In this document: positions 52,235-61,135 of the stretch, one piece after another
Numbering within the stretch: position 1 is the stretch's first letter
How the letters are laid out: the number at the start of each line of letters is the position of its first letter
Source of the DNA: JABCPE02 sp963530615
Lineage (GTDB): Bacteria; Bacteroidota; Bacteroidia; Flavobacteriales; Weeksellaceae
Length of the DNA: 64,000 bases
Direction of reading: 5' to 3'
Assembly: GCA_963530615.1 (NCBI GenBank)
Contig: CAUSDX010000009.1
Location: 1 to 64,000 of the forward strand
Position numbers and translations under genes: made by a program
The notes under the pieces: model-generated
What the model saw: only the letters and a program-made list of their open reading frames with translations
What the model was told of the DNA's origin: nothing
The model's database searches: none

Positions 52235-53253
52235 TAATAATTTTGAAAATAAAAAATTTGATTATCTCTTAAAATTTTTATTTCCCGAGCTGAAGCTGAA
52301 AAAGAGGGTGCTTTTGTGCCATTTTTCAAGGTGATGGGTGCTTTTATAATAAAGGCTTCATCCCAAAGATTAGTATTGATAAATTGCTGTAAAGTAAAAC
52401 TTCCTCCTTCTATGATAACAGATTGTATTTGATGTTCGTAGAGTTTTTCTAATAAATTTTGGAGAAAATTTTCCTTACTAATTTTTATCCACTTCAGATT
52501 ATATTTTTCTTCATTTTTTATTGTATTAAAAATGAAAGTAGGGGTGTCATCATCTTTGTAAATATTGAAATTCTTAGGAATATCTAAATATAAATCTATT
52601 AAGATTTTGATGGGATTTTTTCCATAGATTTTTCTTGTTGTAAGATAAGGATTATCGTGCAATGCAGTATTTTTTCCTATAAGAATAGCATGTTCTTTAG
52701 CTCTTAATTGGTGTACCCATTGTGTTGCCAAATCATTGCTTATTTTAGTTGCTTTAAAATTATAGTCTAAAAAACCGTCCTGTGATTCTGCCCATTTTAG
52801 AATAATAAAAGGTCTTTTTTTTTCATGAAAAGTAAAAAATCTTTTGTTAAGATTTTTGCACTCTTGTTCTAATACATTAGTGCTAACATTTATACCTGTT
52901 TTTTCTAAAATTTTAATTCCTTCGCCATTGACTTGGTGATGAATATCTAAAGTTCCAATTACTACTCTCTTAAATCCAATTTCTTTTAACTTTAATGCAC
53001 ATGGTGGTGTTTTTCCAAAATGAGAGCAAGGTTCTAAAGAAATATAGATTGTAGATTCTTTCAATAGATTTATATTTTTTACGGAGTTAATAGCATTTAT
53101 TTCAGCGTGAGGTTCTCCCGCTTTTTTATGATATCCTTCTCCGATAATTTTATTGTTATGGACAATTACAGCACCTACCATTGGATTAGGATAGGTTCTT
53201 CCTATTCCTTTTTGGGCGAGTTCAATGCATCTTTTTATGTAAAATGTATCCAC
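52234..53253 (-). CDS. ribD: Bifunctional riboflavin biosynthesis deaminase/reductase
   Basis: The 339-residue enzyme does the second and third steps of riboflavin synthesis. The N-terminal zinc deaminase has GEPHAEINAI and CSHFGKTPPC; the C-terminal reductase has ILKWAESQDGFLDY and VIIEGGSFTLQQFI. The start is best placed at GTG 53253 (VDTFYIKRCIELAQKG), because the only longer start is a TTG whose coding sequence would include most of a hairpin at 53271-53305. ribF lies 5 kb away on the other strand. Confidence 0.93.
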   Translation of the reverse strand: MDTFYIKRCIELAQKGIGRTYPNPMVGAVIVHNNKIIGEGYHKKAGEPHAEINAINSVKNINLLKESTIYISLEPCSHFGKTPPCALKLKEIGFKRVVIGTLDIHHQVNGEGIKILEKTGINVSTNVLEQECKNLNKRFFTFHEKKRPFIILKWAESQDGFLDYNFKATKISNDLATQWVHQLRAKEHAILIGKNTALHDNPYLTTRKIYGKNPIKILIDLYLDIPKNFNIYKDDDTPTFIFNTIKNEEKYNLKWIKISKENFLQNLLEKLYEHQIQSVIIEGGSFTLQQFINTNLWDEAFIIKAPITLKNGTKAPSFSASAREIKILRDNQIFYFQNY

Positions 53254-53270
53254 AGATTTATAAATATTAA

Positions 53271-53305
53271 ATGATGATTGATATCTTTTTCGTATCAACC
53301 ATCAT
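53271..53305 (-). terminator. Hairpin between the DUF349 gene and ribD
   Basis: Two 13-base arms (53271-53283 and 53293-53305) pair with one G-U in the minus-strand RNA. It starts 10 bases after the DUF349 stop. Only a short T-rich stretch follows, so it may be a weak terminator or an RNA-stability hairpin. Confidence 0.5.
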
Positions 53306-53315
53306 TTTGATGTTT

Positions 53316-55052
53316 TTAATATTCTCCAGAAATAATTTTATGAAGATTTTGTTTTAAGTTTTCTAATTGAGATTTTTTGAGGTCTATTTTTTCAAAAGTA
53401 TCTTTTAAGAGAGGATTTTCTCTTGTAGGGTTACTGAAGAAAGCAATATTATTTTCTAACTGAATGATTTCTGTTTTCAAATCACCGATTTGACTTTTAA
53501 TTTTTCTGGCTTTATCAGCTAATTGAGCATCAGATAATTCAACTCCTTGTAGCTCAATTTCATTGAGTTTAAGTTTTTCATTTAAGGTTTTATTAAACTC
53601 TGTATTGATGCTCATCTTATTTCTTGGAACTTTACCAATGCTATCCCAAGAGTTTTTGATTTCTTCAATTTTTTGGATATTATTTTCCTCATTACCAACT
53701 TTTTTAAGTTGTTCTAATAAGGCTTTCTTTTGATGGTAATTATCTTTCCAGTCATCTTTATTGATGACATTTTTCTCTCGAAAATTTTTGAAAAAAGTAT
53801 TACATGCATCACGAAAATCCTTCCAAACTTTTTGGGTATGATTTTTTGGGATATGTCCTATATTTTTCCAATCTTCTTGTAATTTTTTGAAAAGAGGAAC
53901 TGCCGTGTCCCAATCTTCAGAATGCATATTATCTTCTGCTATTTTGATAAGCTTCATCTTTTCCTCAAAATTTTGGATTTGAGTATTTTTCAGTCCTTTG
54001 TAGAAATTGTTTTTTTGAGAGTTGAATGCTCTTAAAGCTGTTTTGAATTCGGTCCAATTTTGATTGGATAACTTCTTTGGAACATTTCCCAATTTTAAGA
54101 AATTACTACGAAGTTCTTCCACTTTTTTTATGGTTTGTTGCCAATAATCATGGTTGGAATTTCTAGGTGTGGTAAACTCTTTTAATTGAGCAATAATTTC
54201 ATTTTTCTTTGCTAAAGTTTCTTGTTGGGTAGCCTCTATTTGAGAAAGAAGTTCAGTTTTTCTTTCATGGATTTTGTTAGAAATTTCTTTAAAGGTCTCC
54301 CAAGTACTATCACGGAATTCTTCAGATACAGGTTCTGCTTCTTCTTTCCATAATCGGTGTAAGTATTGTAATTCATTTAGTGCTTTTTGCACAGAAGGTT
54401 CATTCACAAGTTCTTCTGCACGGGTGATAATACTTTTTCTTTTTTCCAAATTATGAGCATACTCTTGCTCACGATATTCTTTGTGAATATTCAGCATTTC
54501 ATAAAAACGATTCAAGTGATGAAAGTAGTTATGATTTAGGTTTTTGAATTCTGATTTGGCTACTTGTCCTGCATTCGCCCATTCTTCCTTAATTTTTCTT
54601 ATTGCATGGAAGAAATTGACATTTGGTTCTGTATTAAGGTATAGATTTTTTAAGTTTTCTATAATTTGAATTCGTTTATTTAAATTTTCTTGTTGCTCTT
54701 TTTCTAAATTATGATTAAAAATATCTAGTTTTTCTTTGAAGATATTGACAAGAGCTGAATATCTGCTTTGTTCGGGATGTTGATAGGAAAATTCTTCAAG
54801 CTCATTTCCTTTTTCTACAAAGTCATGTTTTTTATCTGTAATTTCTTCTTGAATAAGGTCATGGGCAAAGTTTCTTAATTGATGAAATTTTTTGGAATAA
54901 ACGGCTGCATCTTCTTTATTTATAATATTTTCCATTTCTGCTAAAAGTTCCTTAACAGAAAGAGTTTCTAAAACCTGCTCATCATTACCTTCAATTTCAT
55001 AATTTGTAGTTTCTACATTTTCTTTATCTTTATTTTCGAATTCTTTACTCAT
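53316..55052 (-). CDS. DUF349 repeat protein
   Basis: The 578-residue, almost wholly helical protein consists of about six repeats of 70-80 residues, each with an aromatic-rich block such as LQEDWKNIGHIPKNHTQKVW or VRNMKE-type segments (IKEEWANAGQVAKSEF). It has an acidic N-terminus and a coiled-coil end. DUF349 proteins are widespread in Bacteroidota and of unknown function. It lies between aroE and ribD on the same strand. Confidence 0.88.
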   Translation of the reverse strand: MSKEFENKDKENVETTNYEIEGNDEQVLETLSVKELLAEMENIINKEDAAVYSKKFHQLRNFAHDLIQEEITDKKHDFVEKGNELEEFSYQHPEQSRYSALVNIFKEKLDIFNHNLEKEQQENLNKRIQIIENLKNLYLNTEPNVNFFHAIRKIKEEWANAGQVAKSEFKNLNHNYFHHLNRFYEMLNIHKEYREQEYAHNLEKRKSIITRAEELVNEPSVQKALNELQYLHRLWKEEAEPVSEEFRDSTWETFKEISNKIHERKTELLSQIEATQQETLAKKNEIIAQLKEFTTPRNSNHDYWQQTIKKVEELRSNFLKLGNVPKKLSNQNWTEFKTALRAFNSQKNNFYKGLKNTQIQNFEEKMKLIKIAEDNMHSEDWDTAVPLFKKLQEDWKNIGHIPKNHTQKVWKDFRDACNTFFKNFREKNVINKDDWKDNYHQKKALLEQLKKVGNEENNIQKIEEIKNSWDSIGKVPRNKMSINTEFNKTLNEKLKLNEIELQGVELSDAQLADKARKIKSQIGDLKTEIIQLENNIAFFSNPTRENPLLKDTFEKIDLKKSQLENLKQNLHKIISGEY

Positions 55053-55129
55053 TACATCAGTTTTTTTAAGATTAAATATTATCTGTTTGTCAGATAGTTA
55101 CAGTTTTAGACCACTAAGTTAAAATTTTT

Positions 55130-55858
55130 TCATGTTAAATTCCAAATTTCCCATGCTTTTTCTGCTTGTTGTTTTAGCATTAACTGTCCATTTAATGTTT
55201 TTGCACCGTTTTCACATGCATTTTTAAGAAATGTGGTTTGGGGAGGATTGTAGATTAAATCTATCACAAAATGTTCTGTTGTAATTCCTGCGAAAGGAAA
55301 TGAGAGACAATCATCTACATTAGGAAAAGTTCCCATAGGGGTACATTGTATGATGATTTTATGTTCTTTAACAATTTCTTTATTAAGATTTTCAAAGTTA
55401 AGTTCCGTTTTTCTGGAAACAATTTGGTAAGGAATATTATATTTTTCTAAAATAAATTTAACTGCTTTAGCAGCTCCGCCATTCCCTAAAATTAAGGCTG
55501 GGTATTCTAAAAATTTAGGTTGGGTCAATAGTGATTTTTCAAAGCCAAAAGCATCGGTATTAAAGCCTTTTTTTATTCCATTTTTTATGGAAATACAATT
55601 TACTGCTCCTATTTCTTGTGCTTCTTCATTTAAATCATCTAAATATTGGATAATCAATTCTTTATAAGGAATGGTTACATTCAATCCTTTTAGATTTTCC
55701 AATTTAAAAATATCTGTAATTTTTTGTATTTCAGTGATGTCAAATAAATTATAAGAATGATTTTTTAGGCCTAATTCTTCAAACTTATTTTCAAAATATT
55801 TTTTTGAAAAAGAGTAGGAAATGTTTTTTCCAATAAGCCCAAATTTACTTTGATTCAT
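55130..55858 (-). CDS. aroE: Shikimate dehydrogenase
   Basis: The 242-residue enzyme reduces dehydroshikimate with NADPH in aromatic amino acid synthesis. It has the shikimate-binding SYSFSKKYF, the catalytic lysine in NVTIPYKE, the nucleotide-binding LGNGGAAKAV and the late NGQLMLKQQAEKAWEIW. It is somewhat shorter than the E. coli enzyme, as is usual in this group. It starts 20 bases after the ABC permease gene. Confidence 0.94.
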   Translation of the reverse strand: MNQSKFGLIGKNISYSFSKKYFENKFEELGLKNHSYNLFDITEIQKITDIFKLENLKGLNVTIPYKELIIQYLDDLNEEAQEIGAVNCISIKNGIKKGFNTDAFGFEKSLLTQPKFLEYPALILGNGGAAKAVKFILEKYNIPYQIVSRKTELNFENLNKEIVKEHKIIIQCTPMGTFPNVDDCLSFPFAGITTEHFVIDLIYNPPQTTFLKNACENGAKTLNGQLMLKQQAEKAWEIWNLT

Positions 55859-55878
55859 CTATTAAACTTTATTAAAGA

Positions 55879-57093
55879 TTATTCTGAGTCCAAGTGATTT
55901 TTATTGATTTTAGAAGATAGCCAAGAAACAGCAATCCCAAAAAATGAAGAAACAACAATTACTAATGCATAGTTAAAACTTGTAATTTTTACAGGGAAAG
56001 CTAAATCAACTTCTGTGGAAGCTTTAAAGAATCCTGTGTATATTTGGAATAAACAGATAAGAGTTCCTAAAAATAATCCAAAGATAATTCCAAATCCTAT
56101 AATGAGAGTACCTGTATAGAAATAGATTTTTCGTAGTTGATTAAATGTAAATCCTAAAGAAATTAAGGTTTTTGCTTGTTGTTTTTTGTCTAATTGTAAA
56201 ATGATAATTGCTCCCGCTAAGTTGAAAGTTGTGATAAAAATTACCAAGACGAAAATGAGATAAATAATTAATTTTTCAGTATTTATCATTTTCCAAAAGG
56301 CTTCATTTTCTTCTAATTGAGTATTGATATATATATTATCATCATTTATTTTTTTTAGTAATGATGATTTTATGGTTTTTGCTTTTTCTGTATTATGAAG
56401 TTTAATAACGATTTGATATGCAGAATTCTCTGGTAAATCTAATAATTCTTGTGCTAAATTTATAGGTGCAATAACATAATTATTTAGCTGGTCATTTCCA
56501 CTAAAAATACCACTTACAAAAATAGATTTTTTATTAAAAATATCTTCTTCATTTTGGAGCATACCTTCTCCTGCTTTAGGAATGAAAATTGTAGGAGGGT
56601 TTTGATAATTTTCAACACCGATAGGAATGCTCAACCTATTATCTAAAAGTCCTTCTATAATAACTTCATTATTGTATTTAAAAGATGGATAATTCCCATA
56701 AATAATGGATTTATTAATAGGATTGATATGAGTGTATAAGGAATCTACACCTCTTAAATAAGCTATCTCTCCATTATTGTTATAGTTGAGATAGACTTTT
56801 TCTTCTATAATTTTTGAATAAGCCTTAATTTCTGTTTCTTCTTTTAGAATAGAGATAATTTTATCAGTGTTCTCTAGTTTTTTTCCTTTAGTTTTTATAG
56901 TTAAATCAGCATGAAGATTGGAGACTAATTCTCTATTGAGTTCCTCTAATCCAGAAAAAATGGAAATGACAATGAACATCGCCATTACAGCCACAGTCAT
57001 AGCAATGGCAGATAATCTAGTGATAAAAGTAACTGCTTGGCTACCTTTTTTAGCGATAAGGTATCGTAAAGCAATGTAAAGAGGAGTATTCAT
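55879..57093 (-). CDS. ABC transporter permease of the LolC/FtsX type
   Basis: The 404-residue protein has one N-terminal membrane segment (about 28-50), a large periplasmic MacB-like domain, and three C-terminal segments (about 275-395), the FtsX/LolC topology. The opening LYIALRYLIAKKGSQAVTFI resembles LolC/LolE, which releases lipoproteins from the inner membrane. The matching ATPase (LolD) is not in the window, so the role is likely but not certain. It follows rbfA by 16 bases. Confidence 0.88.
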   Translation of the reverse strand: MNTPLYIALRYLIAKKGSQAVTFITRLSAIAMTVAVMAMFIVISIFSGLEELNRELVSNLHADLTIKTKGKKLENTDKIISILKEETEIKAYSKIIEEKVYLNYNNNGEIAYLRGVDSLYTHINPINKSIIYGNYPSFKYNNEVIIEGLLDNRLSIPIGVENYQNPPTIFIPKAGEGMLQNEEDIFNKKSIFVSGIFSGNDQLNNYVIAPINLAQELLDLPENSAYQIVIKLHNTEKAKTIKSSLLKKINDDNIYINTQLEENEAFWKMINTEKLIIYLIFVLVIFITTFNLAGAIIILQLDKKQQAKTLISLGFTFNQLRKIYFYTGTLIIGFGIIFGLFLGTLICLFQIYTGFFKASTEVDLAFPVKITSFNYALVIVVSSFFGIAVSWLSSKINKNHLDSE

Positions 57094-57109
57094 TGAATTT
57101 TAAGAAGAA

Positions 57110-57469
57110 TTATAAAATAGGGTTATCGCCTTCTCCTTTTAATTCTTTTTCTAATCGTTCTACATCATCAAGTGAAGTATCTAAATAAAAATTGAGATTA
57201 GGAATACTTCTGACTTGTTTTGCCATTTTTTGTCCTACAAAATTTCTGTAAAAAGATTTATTGTTCTCTATCTCTTTCATGATAGGAGTTCTGAAATCTT
57301 GTGGGAAAATACTTAAATAAATTTTTGCAATACCTAAATCTGCAGTTACTTTTACATCAGAAACGCTGATGAGAAAATTTTGCTGACTTTCAGAGGCTTG
57401 TTTGCGAAAAAGTTCAGCTAAATCTTCTTGAATAATTTGTGCTATTTTTCTCTGTCTATTGCTTTCCAT
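57110..57469 (-). CDS. rbfA: Ribosome-binding factor A
   Basis: The 119-residue protein assists maturation of the small ribosomal subunit. It shows the single KH-like fold with RKIAQIIQEDLAELFRKQ, VSDVKVTADLGIAKIYLSIF and PNLNFYLDTSLDDVERLEKE. A TATCTTTG box at 57482-57475 ends six bases before its ATG, so a transcript from it would begin at or almost at the start codon. It lies between rlmD and the permease gene. Confidence 0.94.
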   Translation of the reverse strand: MESNRQRKIAQIIQEDLAELFRKQASESQQNFLISVSDVKVTADLGIAKIYLSIFPQDFRTPIMKEIENNKSFYRNFVGQKMAKQVRSIPNLNFYLDTSLDDVERLEKELKGEGDNPIL

Positions 57470-57474
57470 GTGTG

Positions 57475-57482
57475 CAAAGATA
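57475..57482 (-). promoter_or_regulatory. Promoter -7 box directly upstream of rbfA
   Basis: The minus strand reads TATCTTTG, an exact consensus match, five bases from the rbfA ATG. No clear -33 element is seen. If used, it would give a leaderless mRNA. Confidence 0.5.
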
Positions 57483-57488
57483 ATATTT

Positions 57489-58898
57489 TTATTTTTTAGT
57501 TAAAAGAGCGATGTTTTCCACATGATGTGTCTGAGGAAACATGTCTACAGGAAGTATTTTTTCTACTCTATAAAAATCCTTCATAAGGGCTAAATCACGG
57601 GCTTGAGTGGCGGAATTACAACTTACATAGACTATTCTATTTGGAGAAAGCTTTAGAATTTGTTCTACCACTTTGGGGTGCATACCATCTCTTGGAGGGT
57701 CTGTAATAAGTACATCTGCTTTGGGGTGCTGAGCAAGAAATTCTTCCGTAAAAACCTCTTTCATATCTCCGCAGTAGAAGGTGCAGTTATTTAATCCATT
57801 AAGTTTTGCATTTTCTTTTGCGGCATCTATCGCTTCTGGAACTGCCTCTATTCCAATAACTTGTTTTGCATGTCGGGCAATGTATTGGGCAATAGTTCCT
57901 GTTCCAGTATATAAATCATAAACTACTTGATTTTCATTAATATCCGCAAATTCTAATGTTTTTCTATAAAGATTGAGTGCTTGTTTATAATTGGTTTGAA
58001 AAAAAGATTTTGGACCTATTTTGAATTTTAATCCATCCATTTCTTCAAAAATAAATCCTTCACCGAAATAAGTTTTGATATCTAAATCATATACGCTGTC
58101 ATTTCCTTTAGGATTGATGGCATAGAGTAGGGTAGTAATTTGAGGAAATTGCTCCAAAATGAAATTTAGTAGTTTTATTCTCTGCTCTTCGTTTTCTTTG
58201 AAAAACTGGATGAGAATCATCCATTCTCCTTTGGAGTTTTGGCGAAGCATGAGTGTTCTCAAAAAACCATCTTGACTTTTTAAGTCAAAAAAATCAAGCT
58301 CATTTTCTATGGCATAATTGCGGATAGCTAAACGAATTTCATTTGATGGATGTTCTTGTAGATAGCAATTTTTTAGGTCTAATATTTTACTCCATTGCCC
58401 TGGAATATGGAAACCTAATGCATTTTTTTGGTTAATATCTATGCTAGATTTAATCTCTTCTGAAGTAAGCCAACGAGCATTAGAAAAAGAGAACTCCATC
58501 TTATTTCGGTAGTAATAAGGCTCGTCACCTCCTAAAATTGGAATGCTTTCAAAATCTTCTATTCCACCAATTCTTTTGATATTATTAACAACTTCATCTT
58601 GTTTAAATTCCAACTGCTTTTCATAGCTCATATTTTGCCATTTACAACCTCCACAAACTCCAAAATGCTCACATTCAGGTTCTATACGAAAAGGAGAAGG
58701 AGTTAAAATTTCTACAGCATCTGCTTCATAATATTTGTTTTTTGCTTTTTTTACTCGGGCATTTACTATATCCCCTGGAATAGCACCAGAGACAATGATG
58801 GTTTTGCCGTCTTCAGTTTTTCCAATAGAAACTCCTTTCGCACCAGCGGAAAGGAGTTTTATATTTTCTAAAATTAGATTTTTTTTATTCTTTTTCAA
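57489..58898 (-). CDS. rlmD: 23S rRNA (uracil-5-)-methyltransferase RlmD/RumA type
   Basis: The 469-residue enzyme has an N-terminal TRAM domain (KGVSIGKTEDGKTIIVSGAI), four cysteines for an iron-sulfur cluster (CEHFGVCGGC and the more distal one), the SAM domain with VYDLYTGTGTIAQYIA, the DPPRDGM motif and the nucleophile in IVYVSCNS. It forms 5-methyluridine in rRNA. The exact site and RlmD/RlmC choice are by similarity only. It lies 15 bases after the TlpA-like gene. Confidence 0.93.
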   Translation of the reverse strand: MKKNKKNLILENIKLLSAGAKGVSIGKTEDGKTIIVSGAIPGDIVNARVKKAKNKYYEADAVEILTPSPFRIEPECEHFGVCGGCKWQNMSYEKQLEFKQDEVVNNIKRIGGIEDFESIPILGGDEPYYYRNKMEFSFSNARWLTSEEIKSSIDINQKNALGFHIPGQWSKILDLKNCYLQEHPSNEIRLAIRNYAIENELDFFDLKSQDGFLRTLMLRQNSKGEWMILIQFFKENEEQRIKLLNFILEQFPQITTLLYAINPKGNDSVYDLDIKTYFGEGFIFEEMDGLKFKIGPKSFFQTNYKQALNLYRKTLEFADINENQVVYDLYTGTGTIAQYIARHAKQVIGIEAVPEAIDAAKENAKLNGLNNCTFYCGDMKEVFTEEFLAQHPKADVLITDPPRDGMHPKVVEQILKLSPNRIVYVSCNSATQARDLALMKDFYRVEKILPVDMFPQTHHVENIALLTKK

Positions 58899-58913
58899 AA
58901 TGAAAAAATTTTA

Positions 58914-60398
58914 TTAGTGATTATGCCCATCATGCTCGTGATGAGATTCAATATCGTTAAAATTACTTTGAATAGGAGCGTTTAGACCAGTTTGCTTATT
59001 TAGTATATCAATAAGTTTAGGCTCTGCGATATTCAAGAATGCTTGACTTGCAATTTTCCCATCTTTATCCAAAACGACGAAACTTGGTAATTTGAATCCA
59101 TAGATATGATATTGTTTTGCCATTTCAGATTTTAGACCACCTTTTGCATAAACATTTGTTCCAAAAAGGTCCTTCATTAAAGCTTTTGAAGTGTTTTGAA
59201 ATTGCTTCTGGTTATCTTCAAAATTAATATAAACAAAATTCATCTTTGTTTTGTAAAAATTGCTTAACTCTTTTAATGTAGGAACTACATGCTCCAGCAT
59301 GGTTGGAGAAGAAGAGTTATAAAACACTAATAGGGTAGGTTTTCCTTTGAAATTAGAAATTTTTAATGTTTTTCCATCTTGTCCTATTAGTATTCCTTCA
59401 GGAGCTTGTGAACCGATTTTTACTCCTAAAATTGCATAAAATACTTTTTCTAACTCTTTTTTAATGGTAGAAGATTGTATTTTTTTAGAAAGTACTTTGT
59501 AAGCCTGTTCTGCTCTATGATTTTGAGGAGTAAAGTCAAATTGTGTAGCAATGAACGAAGCCAAATAATCTTTTGTTTTTTGGTCAAGTTCTTTTCTTGT
59601 ATCTAAAAATTTCAAAAAAACTTCTGTTTGAGTAATTTTTGTATCATTTAGATAGGGTTTTGCAAATACTTGGAAATCATTTTGCAATTTCATTAGCAAA
59701 TACTGTCTAAACTCAGGAAAAGTTTCAATGAAAGAAGATTTTTCTAACATTTTTTGTTTTTTCTTGAAATCTTCAGATACTTTGAAATTTGATTTTTCTG
59801 TGATTTGCCCATGCATAAGTTCATATTGGCTACTAATTATCAGAAGATTAACTAATAGTTCATCTTTTTTCCAATTTAGTACCTCATTATCAGTTTTTTT
59901 AGTTTTTGCGATTTCATCCAATTTTTTATTGATATCAGTAGCATATTTTTCTATTTCTTTAATGAAATCGGCTTCGTTTTTTTTAAGAATATCAACACTT
60001 ATTTTACTAGATAGATATTCGTTTACAAACTTAGCACTTTCTGATAAAAACTCGTTGTTAGCTTGTCCTTCACCTATGATTTTTATGTCTTCTGGGAAGT
60101 TAGACCCATTTCCTATAATGTGAATATTTTGTCCTTTTTTCAGATAAATGGGCTGAATTCTTCCTTGGTAAATTAGGGCATAAATTCCATTTTTATCAAT
60201 ACTAATCGTATCAGAGAAATTCCCTTTTTCATCAATACCAAAATTAGTGATAGGGAGTGTAGCTACTGAAGAAATATCAATAATCTCTACTCTACTTAAT
60301 GGGAGAGCATTATTTAATTTTCCTGAAATTATTACTTCTTTTTTGGAACAAGAAATAATGAATATGGATAAAACGAATAGCAGAAAATATTTTTTCAT
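58914..60398 (-). CDS. TlpA-like thioredoxin-fold lipoprotein lacking the redox cysteines
   Basis: The 494-residue protein has a lipoprotein signal ending in ISC with Cys17 as the lipid site, a DUF4369-like beta domain (about 20-115), a helical middle (about 125-300) and a C-terminal thioredoxin fold from about 330 (IGSQAPEGILIGQDGKTLKI). At the place of the WCxxC active site it reads LVFYNSSSPTMLEHV, so both cysteines are gone. The end is His-rich (ESHHEHDGHNH), suggesting metal binding. Neighbours on the same strand are a pRiA4b ORF-3-like gene and rlmD. A non-redox binding or scaffold role is likely. Confidence 0.85.
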   Translation of the reverse strand: MKKYFLLFVLSIFIISCSKKEVIISGKLNNALPLSRVEIIDISSVATLPITNFGIDEKGNFSDTISIDKNGIYALIYQGRIQPIYLKKGQNIHIIGNGSNFPEDIKIIGEGQANNEFLSESAKFVNEYLSSKISVDILKKNEADFIKEIEKYATDINKKLDEIAKTKKTDNEVLNWKKDELLVNLLIISSQYELMHGQITEKSNFKVSEDFKKKQKMLEKSSFIETFPEFRQYLLMKLQNDFQVFAKPYLNDTKITQTEVFLKFLDTRKELDQKTKDYLASFIATQFDFTPQNHRAEQAYKVLSKKIQSSTIKKELEKVFYAILGVKIGSQAPEGILIGQDGKTLKISNFKGKPTLLVFYNSSSPTMLEHVVPTLKELSNFYKTKMNFVYINFEDNQKQFQNTSKALMKDLFGTNVYAKGGLKSEMAKQYHIYGFKLPSFVVLDKDGKIASQAFLNIAEPKLIDILNKQTGLNAPIQSNFNDIESHHEHDGHNH

Positions 60399-60409
60399 AA
60401 AAATTTATT

Positions 60410-61000
60410 TTATAAATTATTCAGATCTTCATCATCGTAATCATCAGCATAGTCAGATCCGAAATCATCTTCATCATCATAATCATCATCATCAAATTCA
60501 GAACTGAAATCTTCCTCAGGAAGGATAAAATTATCATCAAAAACAGCAAGATTGGATTTTTTAGAAAGAGAGGAACCTCCACTTTTCCCAGGGGCTTTTA
60601 GAGGCACATTCCCAAAACGAAATACGGTGATGGGGTAATTAACGGCAGGTTTTTCTTCGTTGATTTCTAAAAGTTCGCAGAAGAACTCCCATAAATCTAG
60701 AAGTCCATATTTAAAGTGCATTTTATCTCCAACTTTTGTAAATGCTTCTTTTACATAGATGTCACTCATAGTTTCTCCTTCTCCATCATCAGACATATCC
60801 TCTAAGGTAATTGCATCACCTTCTGACCAATCTTCATCAGCATAGTAAAAAGAGGATAACTCTTCTCCTTGTAGGCTAAAAGCACTTTTAATTCCTAAAT
60901 GTAAATTCCAAAGCGTTTGTTTGTCTTTGATTTCAATATCCCTAAAAATCTGCTCTTTTGAGTTGTCTGTATCTAAAATAACTCTTACTTTGTAAATCAT
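60410..61000 (-). CDS. pRiA4b ORF-3-like protein with acidic tail
   Basis: The 196-residue protein has the N-terminal fold of the plasmid pRiA4b ORF-3 family (IYKVRVILDTDNSKEQIFRD, TLWNLHLGIKSAF, FYYADEDW, FKYGLLDLWEFFCEL). A long Asp/Glu tail (about 160-196) follows. The family is often annotated beside transposon passenger genes, but nothing mobile is visible here; function unknown. The tail's GAT/GAA repeats produce a low-complexity DNA stretch at about 60415-60500. It starts a run of minus-strand genes after a TATATTTG box. Confidence 0.8.
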   Translation of the reverse strand: MIYKVRVILDTDNSKEQIFRDIEIKDKQTLWNLHLGIKSAFSLQGEELSSFYYADEDWSEGDAITLEDMSDDGEGETMSDIYVKEAFTKVGDKMHFKYGLLDLWEFFCELLEINEEKPAVNYPITVFRFGNVPLKAPGKSGGSSLSKKSNLAVFDDNFILPEEDFSSEFDDDDYDDEDDFGSDYADDYDDEDLNNL

Positions 61001-61040
61001 AAAATCTATCTTTCGTTTGCTTTATTTTGAAATGAATTTG

Positions 61041-61048
61041 CAAATATA
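61041..61048 (-). promoter_or_regulatory. Promoter -7 box of the pRiA4b ORF-3-like gene
   Basis: The minus strand reads TATATTTG, 41 bases before the ATG at 61000. It separates this run from the polysaccharide genes. Confidence 0.55.
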
Positions 61049-61135
61049 GTATAATTCATAAGTCCAAAAAATACTAATATGAAAAAATAATAAACAGTAG
61101 TAATTTTTATATATTCTAAATAATATTGATGTCGT

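Noticed and set aside
60410..61000. Transposon passenger gene
   Set aside because: The pRiA4b ORF-3 family name suggests mobility, but there are no transposase genes, inverted ends or target duplications here.
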